From Xenoacremonium recifei (Eukaryota; Ascomycota; Sordariomycetes; Hypocreales; Nectriaceae): a stretch of DNA of 64,000 bases. A model generated the notes under the pieces. The model was given only the letters and a program-made list of their open reading frames with translations. It ran no database searches and had not been told where the DNA came from. Positions 33,512 through 44,904 of this stretch are shown piece by piece. Made by a program: the position numbers and the translations under genes. The stretch's first letter is position 1, and every line of letters starts with the position of its first letter. The stretch spans positions 248,001 to 312,000 of the forward strand of contig WOFQ01000011.1 of assembly GCA_012184525.1 (NCBI GenBank), read 5' to 3'.

Positions 33512-35223
33512 TTTGTCGCTTCGAGTCCAGGGTAATGAATGTTATTTCGTTCACGTCGGAATGTATTGACGATGTAATCGTCCCGTGCAATAAAAAGGAG
33601 GGGAGGCTTTCGTCGCGGAAAGTATATCGAGCAATGTTCGAGTCGTAGATAGAGTTCAGTGGCTGGGGTCTCGGGGTCCTATTCCATTCTCCTGCCAACA
33701 GGACTGTACCCAATAAGACTTTTAGAGGGTATGTATATGATGAGTCGTCGAAGAGAGAGTATTTCCACGTGCAAAACTGTAAATATGGGTGGTATCGGCA
33801 GCGTTTGGTTGGGGATATCGTCGTGGGTCGAGTCGGCTGTTGTCGAGATAGAGAGCGACAGGAGTAATTGGCAAAGAAAGAAGGGAAAAATCAGCGACGC
33901 TCGCGCCGTTAGAGATTGGCTGGAATGAAAGATTAGACGTTAAGAAAGAATGACAGAAGTGAGGGCCGTTGTCTGGCTGAACACGTCGAGGCAAGGGGAA
34001 AAGAGAAGAAGTTCGGTTGGCCGACAGACAGACAGAAAGCCCCTGGACTCGGATGGGGAGGGAAGAGCGACGGGACTTGATGCACGGGACGGGCAGGAAC
34101 AGGAACCACCTGCTGCTCTCGCTAGCGCTATGGCGGCCTGTCAAGTCTCAAGTGTCTCGAGGCCCGGCCTGTTAGGAGGGGCTGGCCACTGGAACGGGGG
34201 GCCTTCTAGGGGCTGCTTGGCCTAAAAAAGCGACTCCGCAGCGCTGAAACGCGGTACCTTGCAGTGGCTCGAACGCACTAGCCCGGTTTTGGGGGCGAGA
34301 TTTTGGGGGATGCGCCTCCACGAGGAATTTGAGAGAACTTGGGATGGCGGGAATGGCGCTGGATGAGACAGATGGCTGGGAGAGGGCTGGAAAACTAAAG
34401 TCAAGAGATATCATAGCATTCAGTTCGCATGTTTTTCGTGGATACGAGGTTTCTTGGCTTGGCTGACGACGCTCGTCGGGATTAAGAGGTCTGGGCAAGG
34501 GATACTTTCACTGCATGCAAGGGGGGGAATTGCACTGCAAGAACACCCCTAACAACAAAAACATAGGCCATCCGGCGCAGGCATTTTTCGGTACCTATAG
34601 GTATAAAGCGGCTTGGACCCCAAGTTCTCAAACAAAGAAAAAGAATAACCGCCTTCAAAGTGCAAAGATGGTCAGCCATAGTAGACTGTCCCCACGAAGG
34701 GAAATTGTGACAAGCAACCCCGTCCGCATTGCTGGATCCATCCCGCACCAAGTTGGACGCTGCTAGGCCCGGCAGGGGGAGGCAAGGAGGGTCTGAGGGG
34801 ATCGTGAAATGACAGGGTCCTGCGATTGCCGGCCGATCCTCCTGCATTCGATGGTTCACCCGACCGGCCGTTCGCTAGGGAGGCTGTCATCTCGGCGGTG
34901 GATGAGGCACGTCATGGTGCAACTGTGCTGTATGATGATGATGGACATGCATAGAGGATGCTGTTATTGACCCTTGGATCCTTCAGCTATTGCGTCGGTT
35001 GGAATCGCATTGAGTGATTACTTGATGGTCTTTGATATAGCTCATAGGTAAGTGGGAAAATTGAGGTTCTGATAATTTCGAGTCTTTTTTCATTAATCGT
35101 AGAAGGTTTTGGCTTTGCTCGTCCAGGTAAACACCATCTCATGTACAATTCCCAATAAGGGTCTCAAAATACACACGAAAGGCTCTTTCATTCATAAAAC
35201 AAACTGATCCGTTTCCCCTTCCC
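33512..35223. other. Intergenic, upstream of fibroin-3-related gene
   Basis: 1.7 kb between two minus-strand genes. It should contain the promoter of the fibroin-3-related gene and the 3' region of the RCR gene. No supported gene is seen. Confidence 0.5.
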
Positions 35224-35754
35224 TCAAGCAGTCTTTCCTGGCGGCGGCGCGGGTGGCGGAGGATACTGCTCTTCGCGCTGGTACGTTCCCGCTGGCGGTT
35301 GCACGCCCGAGTACTGTCCGCCGCCAGCATAGTACCCGTCATTCGGATTGAACGACGAGCCGGTATACTGCGGTTGCTGCTGTCCATACGCCGGCGGCGG
35401 GTTGTTGTATCCAGGTTGGCCGTAGTTGTACATCTGGTAGTTCTGGGGCTGCTGGCCGTTATTCCACTTGTTGCCGCCCATGTTGCCCATCCACCCGGTA
35501 CCGTAGAGGGGCCGGACGCCGCGGCGTTGGCGACGGCGAGAAATGCATCTGCGATGGAGTCAGACGGTGTTGATGAGAGGGAGAGGGAGGTCAGCTTACA
35601 GGCATGCGACGAGGAAGATGAGGAACAGCACGACCACCACGGCGGCCAGTACCCAGCGACCCCAGTAGTACCAGTTGCCGTAGCTCACGCAATTGCCGTT
35701 GTTGTAGTAGTAGCCGTAGCCACAGCCATATTGGCGGGGAAGGATGGAGGGCAT
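35224..35754 (-). CDS. RCR-family (resistance to Congo red) membrane protein
   Basis: Two exons on the minus strand, 35754-35600 and 35548-35224, with a 51-nt intron (GTAAGC...GCAG), giving 159 aa. The N-terminus is short, Tyr/Gly-rich and lumenal (YGCGYGYYYNNGNC). One helix (WVLAAVVVVLFLIFLVACL) is followed by the basic CISRRRQRRG stop-transfer, and the tail is Pro/Tyr/Gln-rich, with PPPAY/PPPAPPP motifs of the kind that bind WW domains. This is the layout of the RCR family. Yeast Rcr1/Rcr2 affect chitin deposition and membrane-protein trafficking with the ubiquitin ligase Rsp5. A similar role here is inferred. Confidence 0.82.
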
Positions 35755-37475
35755 CCTGGCGATGTTTTCGATGAGATGGGTGGCGGCGATGATGCCGGAG
35801 TGCAGCTGGGAAGAATCAAGGGTTTCGCGCAGCACAGAGTTGGTGAAAGGATTAAAATGTGGGAGTAGGTAAGCTGGCGAGTGCGTAGGTAATAAAGTAC
35901 GGTAGGTTCGGTCAGGCGTCTTAGCAAGCTCTGTTGGAGGCTTGGCTTTTTCCTTGTCCGTGAGAGTGAGAGTGAGAATGCGACGGCACTTAAAGGCTGG
36001 AGGCGATTGAATGACGTGGACGGGGACGGCGGTCAAGTGACGTCGCGAACCTTAAAGTCTCGTGAAATCTAGTACTGTCTGTGAAAAGCCGCTGGAAGCA
36101 GGAATGAGACCACCTGCCACAACCCGGCGATGATGCCGATACTTATCGTGTTTCTCCCTCCCTGGGCGGCCTGCGTGCGTGCGCTTCTTTGTCTGCCGGT
36201 TTCTGCTTGTGCTTCCAAATACGCCCGAATGCGGCACTACTCTGTACTGGTGATTCCAGTTCCAGATGTGGCTGTGCGATAGCAGCTGGAAGGGGTGGAG
36301 ACGGATGGGGGAACTTTTTGCGCTGCGACACTGAGACATGATTTGCCCAGTCTAGAATGCGGGCTGTGTCTGTTGCTGACTTTGATACGGCTTATTCAGT
36401 GGGAGTTCTCTGTATTACTACATCTTGGGGACTCGTATTCTACCGTCGCATGTCCACCCCATCAACACCTAAATCCCCTTGAGAGACTTCTTGTATTAAT
36501 TGATAGTTCCAATTAACGGCACCCATTTCCCTACTCGGTCTCCGTTTGCCATCCAGGCATCCCGATTGTGAGGTGACAAACAGCGCCCAGAGCTCAGCCC
36601 CAACCCGTCACCCCACATCATATCATGGCGCTCGCTCCCCGGAGAGCCCAGAGCCGTCTGTCCTGTCCTGTCCTGCCTGCATCGTATCCTCGCAGGGTTC
36701 TCGCGGGAGCCTTCTAGAAGACCCTGCGTCCGGGATCTGCAGTGCCTGCAGCGACTCTGACAAATACCAGACCGGCCAGGCCTTCCACCCGCTAATCGTG
36801 TCTCACCCTCACCCGCACCCGTCCATGTGCCTGGAGGACAGCTACGGCATGCGGCACATGGGGAATCACGAAAAAGCTCATCTGCGACAAAACCATGTAT
36901 GCTGTGCAATTAAGTTTAGCTGTATACCAAGTCCCTGGTGCGTCATGCGTCGTATCGCAAGCGTTCATCCACGCCGTCGAGTCAAGCGAGTACGCCCCGA
37001 CAGCACACCTAGATAGTCGTGTCGTCGTAAGCTGCCTCAGCCCCCTCACAAAGTCACCCGCACCGAATTATGTATGGCAGGGAAAACAAATCCATGACAC
37101 CGCCTCCGACATAGCCGAACAAACTTGTCCGGCATCGCACGCTATATGTCCTTGCGCTCAAATCCCAACTCCCGGCCAAGTCCTTCTTTTCATGTTCCGT
37201 CCAGCCCCCAATCAGAGAAATCGTCGTCTTGTGCTCCCAAATCCCCGTCAGATCCTGATCCTTCATCATGCGGCAGGTCTTGAACTCCCGCGACCGGAGG
37301 CCTTCATGGTAAGATCATCGGTCGCGATTTGTCGCCGTGGGACGGGCGACACCATTACTTTTGTTGTTCCAAACGCCGTCATCGAGTATCCCAAACGCCC
37401 TTCTGAGCTGTCAGTTATTGTTGTAGTTGTCGTGGTCCAAAATTCGTTAATCGTCGTTAAGCTGCGGGATCTCTC
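35755..37475. other. Intergenic, upstream of RCR gene
   Basis: 1.7 kb with no recognisable gene. It covers the RCR promoter and the 3' side of the small coiled-coil gene. The open frame at 36895-37479 has no domain and overlaps the neighbour's terminal exon on the other strand. Confidence 0.45.
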
Positions 37476-38176
37476 CTAGAGACCGGGCTTGGGAAAAGAG
37501 TATCGATTGCGACGGAGCTGTTCAGCCGCCTTCATGTTTGCTTCGGCAGCCTGATGCGCCTGTTGCTTGGCGGCGAGCGCGTTGATCTTCTCGCGAGCTC
37601 GCATGAGGCTGCTGTTGTCTTGTTGCTTAAGCTTGGACCGGATATCGTAGAGGGCCAGGAGGGTAGAGGCTCGATCGACGTCATCTTCGAACTGAAGCTT
37701 GGATGTTAGCTCTGCATCACATGAGGATGGAACTGGGGCGGCGATCGTAGACTTACATCAGAGTCGCCCCTTCGTGGGGTTCCGGGGATCGAGTTAGCAG
37801 CGGAGCCCGACCGAGACCCGGGCGAGGTGACGAGGATACGTCGTCCAAACTTGTCGAATTTCCCTTCGGAAGACCATGCGCGGCTGAGGCTCGAGGGCCG
37901 GCGGCTATGGGAGGAGTTGTTTGAGGTGTTGGCGTGGGGTGTGTTCCCCTCGCTTCGGGGTTGTTCAGTCTTGATAATAGGGATGTTGGCGCTGACAATG
38001 GCAGCTGCAGCCTCGGGCTCCTAAAGAAACGCCGGGTCAGTTGTTTGGTCATTATGCAGGTAGTGGTGCACGCCGTAGGTCATGGGTTGGATAGAGAACG
38101 GCGGAAGGACAAGACATACTGCAGCACCGAGGTTGCTGAGGTCGGCGAGGACCTGCGAAAGCTGGAGGCTCTCCAT
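37476..38176 (-). CDS. Small conserved-looking coiled-coil protein, unknown function
   Basis: Three exons on the minus strand, 38176-38120, 38020-37757 and 37691-37476, giving 178 aa. Both introns have clean borders (GTATGT...CTTTAG and GTAAGT...CTAAC...TTCAG), and all three exons keep the frame exactly at codon borders. The start is MESLQLSQVLADLSNL. The middle is Ser/Arg-rich and includes FGRRIL and SIPGTPRRGDSDFEDD, which reads like a phospho-regulated segment. The end is a helix (DRASTLLALYDIRSKLKQQ, then AREKINALAAKQQAHQAAEAN) finishing in RYSFPKPGL. I do not recognise the family. The regular splicing and patterned helix argue for a real gene. Confidence 0.72.
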
Positions 38177-41100
38177 GGGAAATGGACGAACGAGGAGGGG
38201 GAGAGTGTCGAGGCGGAATCAAACTATTTGTGCTGGTAAGTTCGGTGGTGGATATGCGATCCTCTTAGCAAGCTCATCAAAGTGTAGACGATGACCAGCT
38301 TGGGCGTTGTGGACGAGGTGTCAAGAGTGCTTCATAGGGGCGGGCTTTCCGTCTGTTGAGCGTGCTGCAGAGGACGGGAAGCTGTAGGGAGAGCCGAAGA
38401 CGAGAATCTCCGGCGCGGAATAGGTCGTAGACTCCGTAGGATGGTAGTTGCGTCTGTTGGAAGCGATGCTAAAGCTAATACCTGGAAGGTAGAGGTGAGT
38501 CGGGATGAAAGCTGGAGGGAGAGGAAGAGGCGGGAGGAACAATTTCAGAAGTGGGTTTCCTGGATTTTTGACTGCGACCTGGCTGGCAGTGAAGGACCAT
38601 GTCTGGCAGGCGCCGCCCGGGGCCCCCGCCCTTCCTTCCCCTTCCCGCCGCCGCCTTCAGCAGGGCCGCCCACTGCAGAAGCAGAATTTTAGTGGACCAG
38701 GCTCTGTTTCCGCCACTGGAGCTGCTGCTGCTGCATCTCCAGGCTCCAGTGCCGCACACGACCATCCATTCAAGTCAATTCGCCTTATCAAAAGCAGTCA
38801 CGGGGAAACTGAGTCTCCAATCGAACGGCACTTTCCTCCATCTCACGTGTCCCGACCAAGTCATCACGTTCTGCATTTCTTCCATCAGCCTTTACACAAA
38901 ACCTAGACCGCTACATTGCCTCGCGTCCACCGGATGGCCGGGACGCGCGCGACCGACACAACTTGACCTCCAGCTCTGTCATCAGCAAGCGCCCGCCTTT
39001 CATGGAGGGGCAGATCATGGCCTAAAGCGATGGATCAACCCCCCGGTTCCCCCACAGTCCACTAAAACGTCAGTGCGCCACCGGGCTGCGACTCCCGGGA
39101 GCCTCTCAGCGCGGCCTGATTGACGCTCAGCGCTCCCTCACCGAGATGCGATCGGGCGCTGACCTGCTGTGGTGGTTGCGAGATGTGATGAGAATTCCTC
39201 GGGCAAGGGGAACTCTAACACCATAACACAGACTAACGTCCGCTAGCATCGCATTCATCGTCATGGTCGTCACAGCGGATGGAGGGAACACGTCTGTCTG
39301 TCCCTGTCCCTGAACACAGACACACACCAACACCCAAAACCTGGATTGCTCCGTCATGCTCACAGCTCCCACGGACCTTCCAGTCCCTCCAGTCACCCGC
39401 GAGCGAATCATTCGCCCCTGTGTCCGATTTCGTCCGAGATTCGTTGCAGATGACCACGCCTCAAACAGCTAGCAGACTGATACCTGCTCCGCCTGGTCTG
39501 TGAACAGAGCTTCTAGGACTTCCCCGCATATTATGCAACCCTCCTTTCAACCATTCTCGCGGAACTGGCCGGTCGGGGCTCGAGTCACAGGGACATCCCA
39601 CGATATGCGACTTCGAGGCCTTCCACTCCAACCAACAGGCTGAAGAGACGTTGCATTGATGCTCGAGATATCAGTCAAAGCTTATGGATGGTTTTGGCAA
39701 TGAATCTCTCTGTCGTTTCTACGCCACTTCATCACTCCTTCTACCACTTCCAGAGAATGAACCAAAATAACACACGCCTAGTTTAGTATTCACGCGTCGT
39801 TCTTCAGCTGTTCCAAGCTAAACTACCCCTCACTGGCATCCCGCGTCGCATGCACGTCAGCGGAAATCTCTCCCGAGCGCCCCCGAAGTCGCCCCCCTTC
39901 AGCCTGAAATCGGTATCAATTGCCCATCACCGATTCCTGTTATTCACCCCATCCTCCAATCACCGCCCGCGCCCATGACACTGGATGAGGGCGGTGTCGG
40001 ACAAAGGGCATCCCCGCTCCCACGCCTGCAGACCCATCTTGTTCTCTTCTCCCTCTATCCTCCGTGCCGGCCCCACTCATGCTCCGGACGTCTCCATCCC
40101 GGCCCGGTCCCCGCTGTGGCCGATCGTGCCGATTTCCAATACTATCCGGCTCACCCGTGTTCCAGAACACAGCAATGAGACCCGAGCGCAACTCTACTAG
40201 AAGCAAAGGAGCTTCGTTGCCGTGACGTCGTGCTTGGCATGGGGAGTTCGAGGGCGTGGTCGTAGAGCGAGGTGGAAACCTAGTGCACGGTAGGCAAAGT
40301 GGGTAAAATGATCAATACCGAGAATAGTACGAGATAGATGAACCCTTGCGAGATATAACGAGATTGTTGAAGAGTTCAAATCGAGACGAGAAGTGGCCTG
40401 CATATGACGAGAACTTGATCCTATGTTCTCTGGAAGTAATGAATGCATATCTCTCTAGGGACTACTCTTCAACAATGGTGTTCTACAAGACAGAGGATGA
40501 CTCTGCCTCACACGTATCAGAAGGGCTGGGGGGCATACAACAATATTCGATATTGGTTTTTTTTTCTTTTCTTTGACTCTTGGGATTTGTCCGCAAGGAC
40601 ATTCATCTCTTTGAGTGTCAAATGTAAGACTGCACCAACGTTTTCGCAGGGGTTGAGACCAATAGCAGTCGTTGAAATCGAGCGGTACATCTGATCAAGC
40701 GTGAGATTGCGGCAGAGAAAAGTACCAGCTTATGGCAACAGCCCGGATACCATATACCCCCTGGCTTTCCATCCATCTAATCCCTGTTATTGTTACTGTA
40801 TGGGTATTCCCCAGTTCCCTCAGCCAGTGGGCGAAAACCGTTAGTCCAGTCTTATGACACTCAGAGATGTCGGATTTGGCCACTGCACTAATCGGCAAAA
40901 TAAATGCGCTATTAGCCGTAGCGCTCCTGCCAGTGACTTATCCTCTCATCTGACAAGAGATTGAACAAAGTTGGTGAACTCCATCAAGACTACGTACTCC
41001 GTACGACCTATCTGTTGAAGGTGCCTGAGGGCGGCCTTGTTCCTAAGGCCGCACCTTAGGGTCACAGATGCACACCTAACCTCGTAATAACAACACACCT

Positions 41101-41193
41101 CTTTACACATCAACACTATCTCCCTGGCACCGCTCCTCGGTTCGGGCCGTCGCCCATTAAGCGAGATTCGATCTTCCGTGACCTGGAACGACG
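38177..41193. other. 3-kb gene-free stretch at left edge of accessory island
   Basis: No supported gene. Open frames (for example 38505-38906 and 38599-39123) are GC-driven and domain-free. A perfect 8-bp hairpin sits at 41031-41052 in the NLR promoter. The stretch separates conserved genes on the left from accessory genes on the right. Confidence 0.45.
41031..41052. repeat. Inverted repeat in NLR promoter
   Basis: GCGGCCTT, a 6-nt loop, then AAGGCCGC, with a further 5-bp match outside (AAGGT/ACCTT at 41018-41022 and 41053-41057). It lies about 140 bp upstream of the NLR ATG. It could be a palindromic binding site or a chance structure. Confidence 0.4.
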
Positions 41194-44130
41194 ATGACGA
41201 CTCCTCACGAAGCGGCCCGCCCATCGCGACCGTTGACACGTCGCGATTTTGGGATAGCCATCATTTGTGCCCTGACCCTCGAATCCGATGCCGTCAAAGC
41301 TCTTTTCGACGTCCACTGGGACCATGACGGTTCACCCTACGATAAAGCTGAGGGTGACACCAACACCTACTCTACCGGCGCGATCGGTCGCCACAACGTT
41401 GTCCTTGCGCATATGCCAGGAATGGGGAAAGCCAATGCCTCAGCAGTTGCTGCCAACTGTCGGACGAGCTTCCCAAACATCAAGCTTGCTCTCGTGGTGG
41501 GCGTTTGTGGCGTCGTTCCCTTCAGCTCTGATGGCACGGAAATTGTGCTTGGCGATATCATTGTCAGTGACGGTGTTATCCAATATGATCTTGGACGGCG
41601 ACTGCCAGACCGCTTTGTGCGCAAAGACACGCTCCTGGAATCACTGGGAAGGCCAAATGCCGAGATAATGGGCCTGTTGGCGAAGCTGAAAGGGATTCAA
41701 CAACGCAGGCAGCTTATCAGCAACACAACCAGCTACCTAGACACCCTTCGCAAGAAGGAACCACTTCTCCAAGCTGAATATCCTGGTGCAGCCAACGACA
41801 GGCTTTTTGAAGCAACATATCATCATACGGAGAATCAGCAATCGTGTGAACAGCTTGGGTGCAATGGCAGGCTGGTTCCACGGCGCCGTCTCGAGACCAG
41901 TCAAGGTAGCCCCCAACCTACTGTTCATTTTGGACTGGTAGCTTCCGGAGACTCCGTGATGAAATCTGGCGAAGATCGCGATGTCATCGCAAAAGCAGAA
42001 GGTGTCATCGCCTTCGAGATGGAGGGCACGGGTGTTTGGGATAGCTTTCCATGTGTGGTCATCAAGGGCGCTTGCGACTACGCCGATAGCCATAAAAGTA
42101 AAGGGTGGCAGCGCTACGCCGCGGCAACTGCCGCAGCCTGTGCGAAGGCGTTCTTGAGTCACTGGGTGCCGTCTGCCATGCAAGTTGGAGACCTTGGTAT
42201 CACAATGCGTAAGTATGAGAGTAAACCTATAAAGACTTGTTTAGCTGATCTCCGAAAAGGTCACCAAATCCACAGCATTCCTTTCCTCAGGAACCAACAC
42301 TTCGTTGGCCGTGAAGAGACCATCGATGCCTTGAAGCGTATGCTCTTCACGGATAATAGCAACGAACAAGTCGCCCTCGTTGGTTTAGGTGGCATGGGAA
42401 AGACCCAGGTAGCCTTACATCTGGCTCACTGGGTGAAGGATAGCAAACCACACTACTCAGTCTTTTGGCTACCTGCATTCAGTATGGCTGGCTTTGAACA
42501 GGAATGCGGGAAGCTTGTCAAGAAACTTGGCATCCAACGTACTGAACAGGAAGATGCAAAAGAGGTAATACGACAGCATCTTAGCTCGGAGGATGCAGGA
42601 AACTGGTTTCTCATCGTCGACAATGCCGACGACATGGAGCTTCTTCATGGGTCGACGCATCCAACGGGGGGGATTCTCGACTTTCTTCCTTGCAGTAATA
42701 ACGGACGGATCTTGTTCACAACACGGTCTAAGAAGGTCGCCGTTACCGCAGCACGGAACGCGGTAGTACAACTACCACAGATGCATCCAAAAGAGGCAAC
42801 AGAGCTCCTCGAAACGTCTCTGATCGATAGGAACGAGCTGCACAACGGCGAGACGGTGGCTGAGCTCGTTCGAACGCTTACCTACCTCCCTTTAGCGATT
42901 ACACAGGCAGCAGCGTACATGAACACATATGAGACATCCGTCGCAGAGTATCTTCGATTGTTCGAAAGCACGGATAAAGACAAGATCGAGCTGCTCAAAG
43001 AGGGATTTCGAGATCATACCCATTACAACGACTCGCAAGGTGCTGTTGCTACCACATGGATTATCTCCTTTGAACAGATCCTCCAATCTTCTCCATCTGC
43101 GGCCAAACTTCTTTCATTCATAGCATTTATCGAGCCGAAGGCAATTTCTCGGTCCATTCTTCCGAGTTTGGAAACGGAACAACAAATGACACAAGCGATT
43201 GGTACGCTTATTGGACATGGTTTCCTGAACCGACGACAACATGATTCATTGTTCGATATGCATAGTCTGGTACACTTGGCAACGGGACTATGGAATAAAG
43301 AACAAGGCCGTGCCAAAGAAATGCAACAGACAACATTATCTCGTCTTGCTCAGGTGTTTCCGCATGCTGAATGGGAGAACCGCGACCTATGGCGTCAATA
43401 TTTCCCACATGCGCTAAAAGTCCTTGGAGCCGCAGGTAGTGTCGAGAGCAAAAAGTTATGTAGATTAGGAGAATTGGTTAGCCGATGCTTGCTGGAAGAT
43501 GGACGGTTTAAGGAGGCAGTCAAACTGCTAGAGCATGTGGTCGCCATATGGAAGGAGGTATCAGCGGAAGACCACCCAGGTCGACTGGCATCACAGCATA
43601 CACTCGCAATAGCATACCGTAATAACGGGCAGATTAAGGAGGCAGTTGAACTGCTAGAGTATGTGGTCGCTATACGGAATGAGGTATTAGCGGAAGACCA
43701 CCAAGGTCGACTGGCATCACAGCACCAGCTCGCAATAGCATACCGCCTTAACGGGCAGATTAAGGAGGCAGTTGAACTGCTAGAGTATGTGGTTGCTATA
43801 CGGAATGAGGTATCAGCGGAAGACCACCCAGGTCGACTGGCATCACAGCATACACTCGCAATAACATACCGTGCTAACGGGCAGATTAAGGAGGCAGTTG
43901 AACTGCTAGAGCATGTGGTCGCCATACAGAAGGAGGTATTAGCGGAAGACCACCCAGATCAACTGGTATCACAGCAGGTACTCGCAGTAACATATCATGC
44001 TAACGGACAAGTGGAGGCGGCAATCGGACTTCTGGAATACGTGGTCCAAATCAACGCAAGAATATACTCGGAATCACATCCAGTGCGGCTAGCGTCAGAA
44101 AAACTCCTTGCGTCTTTTTTGGGTTCTTAA
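41194..44130 (+). CDS. NLR-type protein: PNP-like domain, NB-ARC, TPR repeats
   Basis: Intronless, 978 aa. The N-terminal domain (about 8-330) is a purine-nucleoside-phosphorylase-like fold (FGIAIICALTLESDAV, GMGKANASAVA, VIAFEMEGTGVWD, KGACDYADSHK), common at the front of fungal NLRs. The NB-ARC/STAND ATPase has a P-loop at residues 397-404 (GLGGMGKT), Walker B at 472-476 (FLIVD) followed by NADD, and a sensor-like ILFTTRS. The C-terminal half has TPR-like units of 42 residues, several nearly identical at DNA level. Fungal STAND proteins of this build act in non-self recognition and programmed cell death (heterokaryon incompatibility, xenorecognition). Repeats presumably sense the ligand, and the PNP domain is the likely effector or enzyme. 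The frame is intact. Confidence 0.93.
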   Translation: MTTPHEAARPSRPLTRRDFGIAIICALTLESDAVKALFDVHWDHDGSPYDKAEGDTNTYSTGAIGRHNVVLAHMPGMGKANASAVAANCRTSFPNIKLALVVGVCGVVPFSSDGTEIVLGDIIVSDGVIQYDLGRRLPDRFVRKDTLLESLGRPNAEIMGLLAKLKGIQQRRQLISNTTSYLDTLRKKEPLLQAEYPGAANDRLFEATYHHTENQQSCEQLGCNGRLVPRRRLETSQGSPQPTVHFGLVASGDSVMKSGEDRDVIAKAEGVIAFEMEGTGVWDSFPCVVIKGACDYADSHKSKGWQRYAAATAAACAKAFLSHWVPSAMQVGDLGITMRKYESKPIKTCLADLRKGHQIHSIPFLRNQHFVGREETIDALKRMLFTDNSNEQVALVGLGGMGKTQVALHLAHWVKDSKPHYSVFWLPAFSMAGFEQECGKLVKKLGIQRTEQEDAKEVIRQHLSSEDAGNWFLIVDNADDMELLHGSTHPTGGILDFLPCSNNGRILFTTRSKKVAVTAARNAVVQLPQMHPKEATELLETSLIDRNELHNGETVAELVRTLTYLPLAITQAAAYMNTYETSVAEYLRLFESTDKDKIELLKEGFRDHTHYNDSQGAVATTWIISFEQILQSSPSAAKLLSFIAFIEPKAISRSILPSLETEQQMTQAIGTLIGHGFLNRRQHDSLFDMHSLVHLATGLWNKEQGRAKEMQQTTLSRLAQVFPHAEWENRDLWRQYFPHALKVLGAAGSVESKKLCRLGELVSRCLLEDGRFKEAVKLLEHVVAIWKEVSAEDHPGRLASQHTLAIAYRNNGQIKEAVELLEYVVAIRNEVLAEDHQGRLASQHQLAIAYRLNGQIKEAVELLEYVVAIRNEVSAEDHPGRLASQHTLAITYRANGQIKEAVELLEHVVAIQKEVLAEDHPDQLVSQQVLAVTYHANGQVEAAIGLLEYVVQINARIYSESHPVRLASEKLLASFLGS
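43498..44127 (+). repeat. Five tandem 126-bp TPR-coding repeats
   Basis: Units start at 43498, 43624, 43750, 43876 and 44002, each exactly 126 bp (42 codons). Units 2-4 share their first 36 bases exactly, and units 2 and 3 differ at about ten positions over the whole unit. Units 1 and 5 are more diverged. The encoded unit runs NGQIKEAVELLEYVVAIRNE... to LASQH.LAIAYR, a kinesin-light-chain-like TPR. High identity between units points to recent duplication or gene conversion. Confidence 0.92.
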
Positions 44131-44904
44131 TAATACATATAACTGCTTTCGTGTTGGTACTTAACCGTTTCTGGCTATTTGTAGATCGAGAGGAGGTAAA
44201 TAGAACAGGGTCTTGGAGCCCGCCATTCCTATCCCATATACATGGTACGTGCCGATAAAACAAACCACCTTGTGTAAATGGGACAACCAATTTCGAATAC
44301 TACTGTAACACGACTGGAAATTTGACTGCCAAATTCTTGCAAAGAAAAGTGTCCTGACTGAACGCTTACAGCCAGAAAAACAAACCTCTAACTGAGCCCT
44401 TGCTCACTAGTGAATTCCGGGAGTTCTTTCTCTTTGAAGGTGATGCCCCAAGAAGTGTTCATATAGTATCATTAGCGTCTTTGGTGACGCCAGCAATGGT
44501 ATTTGAGATTTCGGTAATATGGCCCTCAAGTTTCTGGACAAGCATACTAACTCTGATTAATTTCCATCAAATTCATTCGCATTTTATGATAGATAGACTG
44601 AGAGGAACAGAGCCGATATGTATGCACTTCAGTTCACTTCGTCGGCCTATTTGGTCTGGGTGATTAAGATGCCTCGTGTCGGAACACTGCATTCACTATG
44701 ACTGAACACTCTATGACAGTCTCGAACACGAGCTAAGGCACTGGCATAAGTAATGCCTCTTTTTTCGACACTTTACTTGAACTCTTTCTTTCCTTTTTTC
44801 TTCATGCACATCACAAACACTATCCTTGACATCACACACAACATCGCTGAGTGAACTCAGCGTCCTCTCCTTAACGCCTAGGATCACTAGGTAAGTCTAC
44901 CGCC
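44131..44904. other. Intergenic between NLR and Cys-rich orphan
   Basis: AT-rich, with no supported gene. A GTAAGT-like donor near 44890 could start a leader intron of the following gene. Confidence 0.4.
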
